A stretch of DNA of 6,783 bases from CAZUCD01 sp964618855 (GTDB lineage Bacteria > Sumerlaeota > Sumerlaeia > SLMS01 > JANRJK01). The stretch is taken from assembly GCA_964618855.1 (NCBI GenBank), contig CAZUCD010000181.1, positions 1-6,783 of the forward strand, given 5' to 3'. The position numbers and the translations under genes are program-made. Of this stretch, positions 6,683 through 6,783 are shown piece after piece. The notes beneath the pieces were generated by a model. That model was not told the origin of the DNA, made no database searches, and saw nothing but the letters and a program-made list of their open reading frames with translations. Within the stretch, counting starts at the first letter, position 1, and each line of letters opens with the position of its first letter.

Positions 6683-6783
6683 ATGCCGGGACCCGTTGAA
6701 GTCCACCTGTCGCTCGTCGATGGAAGCGTGCACCGCTTCCGCCAGAACGACTTCGCGACGTTTGCGAAGTTCCTGCCCTTGCT
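6683..6783 (+). CDS. Start of an unidentified gene, cut by the window edge
   Basis: ATG at 6683 opens 33 codons with no stop before the right edge. The visible N-terminus begins MPGPVEVHLSLVDGSVHRF and continues through FATFAKFLPLL. Third codon positions are mainly G or C and GGGGGA precedes the start by 5 nt, both favouring a real gene. The opening looks like a beta-strand, turn, strand followed by a helix, with no signal peptide. Too little is present for a family. It lies 96 nt after the glycosyltransferase on the same strand, separated by the competing hairpins, and may be in the same operon. Confidence 0.5.
   Translation, partial: MPGPVEVHLSLVDGSVHRFRQNDFATFAKFLPL

Overview
The window looks like chromosomal DNA of a high-GC, probably Gram-negative bacterium. 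It carries a sigma-54 (NtrC-type) response regulator, a housekeeping Sua5 tRNA-modification enzyme, Sec-type export signals and a surface-glycan-type glycosyltransferase. The lineage cannot be fixed from the sequence; Deltaproteobacteria/Myxococcota-like or Planctomycete/FCB-like groups would all fit. No rRNA, tRNA, CRISPR array, transposase or insertion-sequence end was seen.

Left half (1-2431, minus strand): two well-conserved genes with very GC-rich third codon positions. They are a sua5-type L-threonylcarbamoyladenylate synthase, best started at a TTG codon, and 92 nt downstream an NtrC-family response regulator. The regulator's output end runs off the left edge, so its DNA-binding domain is not visible.

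Centre (2432-2875): a 444-nt divergent intergenic region with visibly lower GC. It should hold promoters for both directions, but only a weak -10 for sua5 can be pointed to.

Right half (2876-6783, plus strand): accessory-looking genes. First comes a 159-aa exported protein very rich in Trp, Tyr and Gly, followed by a terminator-like hairpin. Next are a 281-aa single-pass membrane-anchored protein with a probable beta-sandwich domain and a 730-aa double glycosyltransferase (GT-B/GT4-like plus GT-A/GT2-like in one chain). These two overlap by ATGA and are almost certainly co-translated. A 96-nt gap with mutually exclusive hairpins then leads into the first 33 codons of a further gene that leaves the window.

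The membrane protein and glycosyltransferase may act together at the cell envelope, for example in making or attaching a glycan, with the aromatic-rich protein as a possible exported partner. This is inference from order and overlap; no substrate can be named. The most unusual items are the aromatic-rich exported protein, the two-fold glycosyltransferase and the competing hairpins after it.
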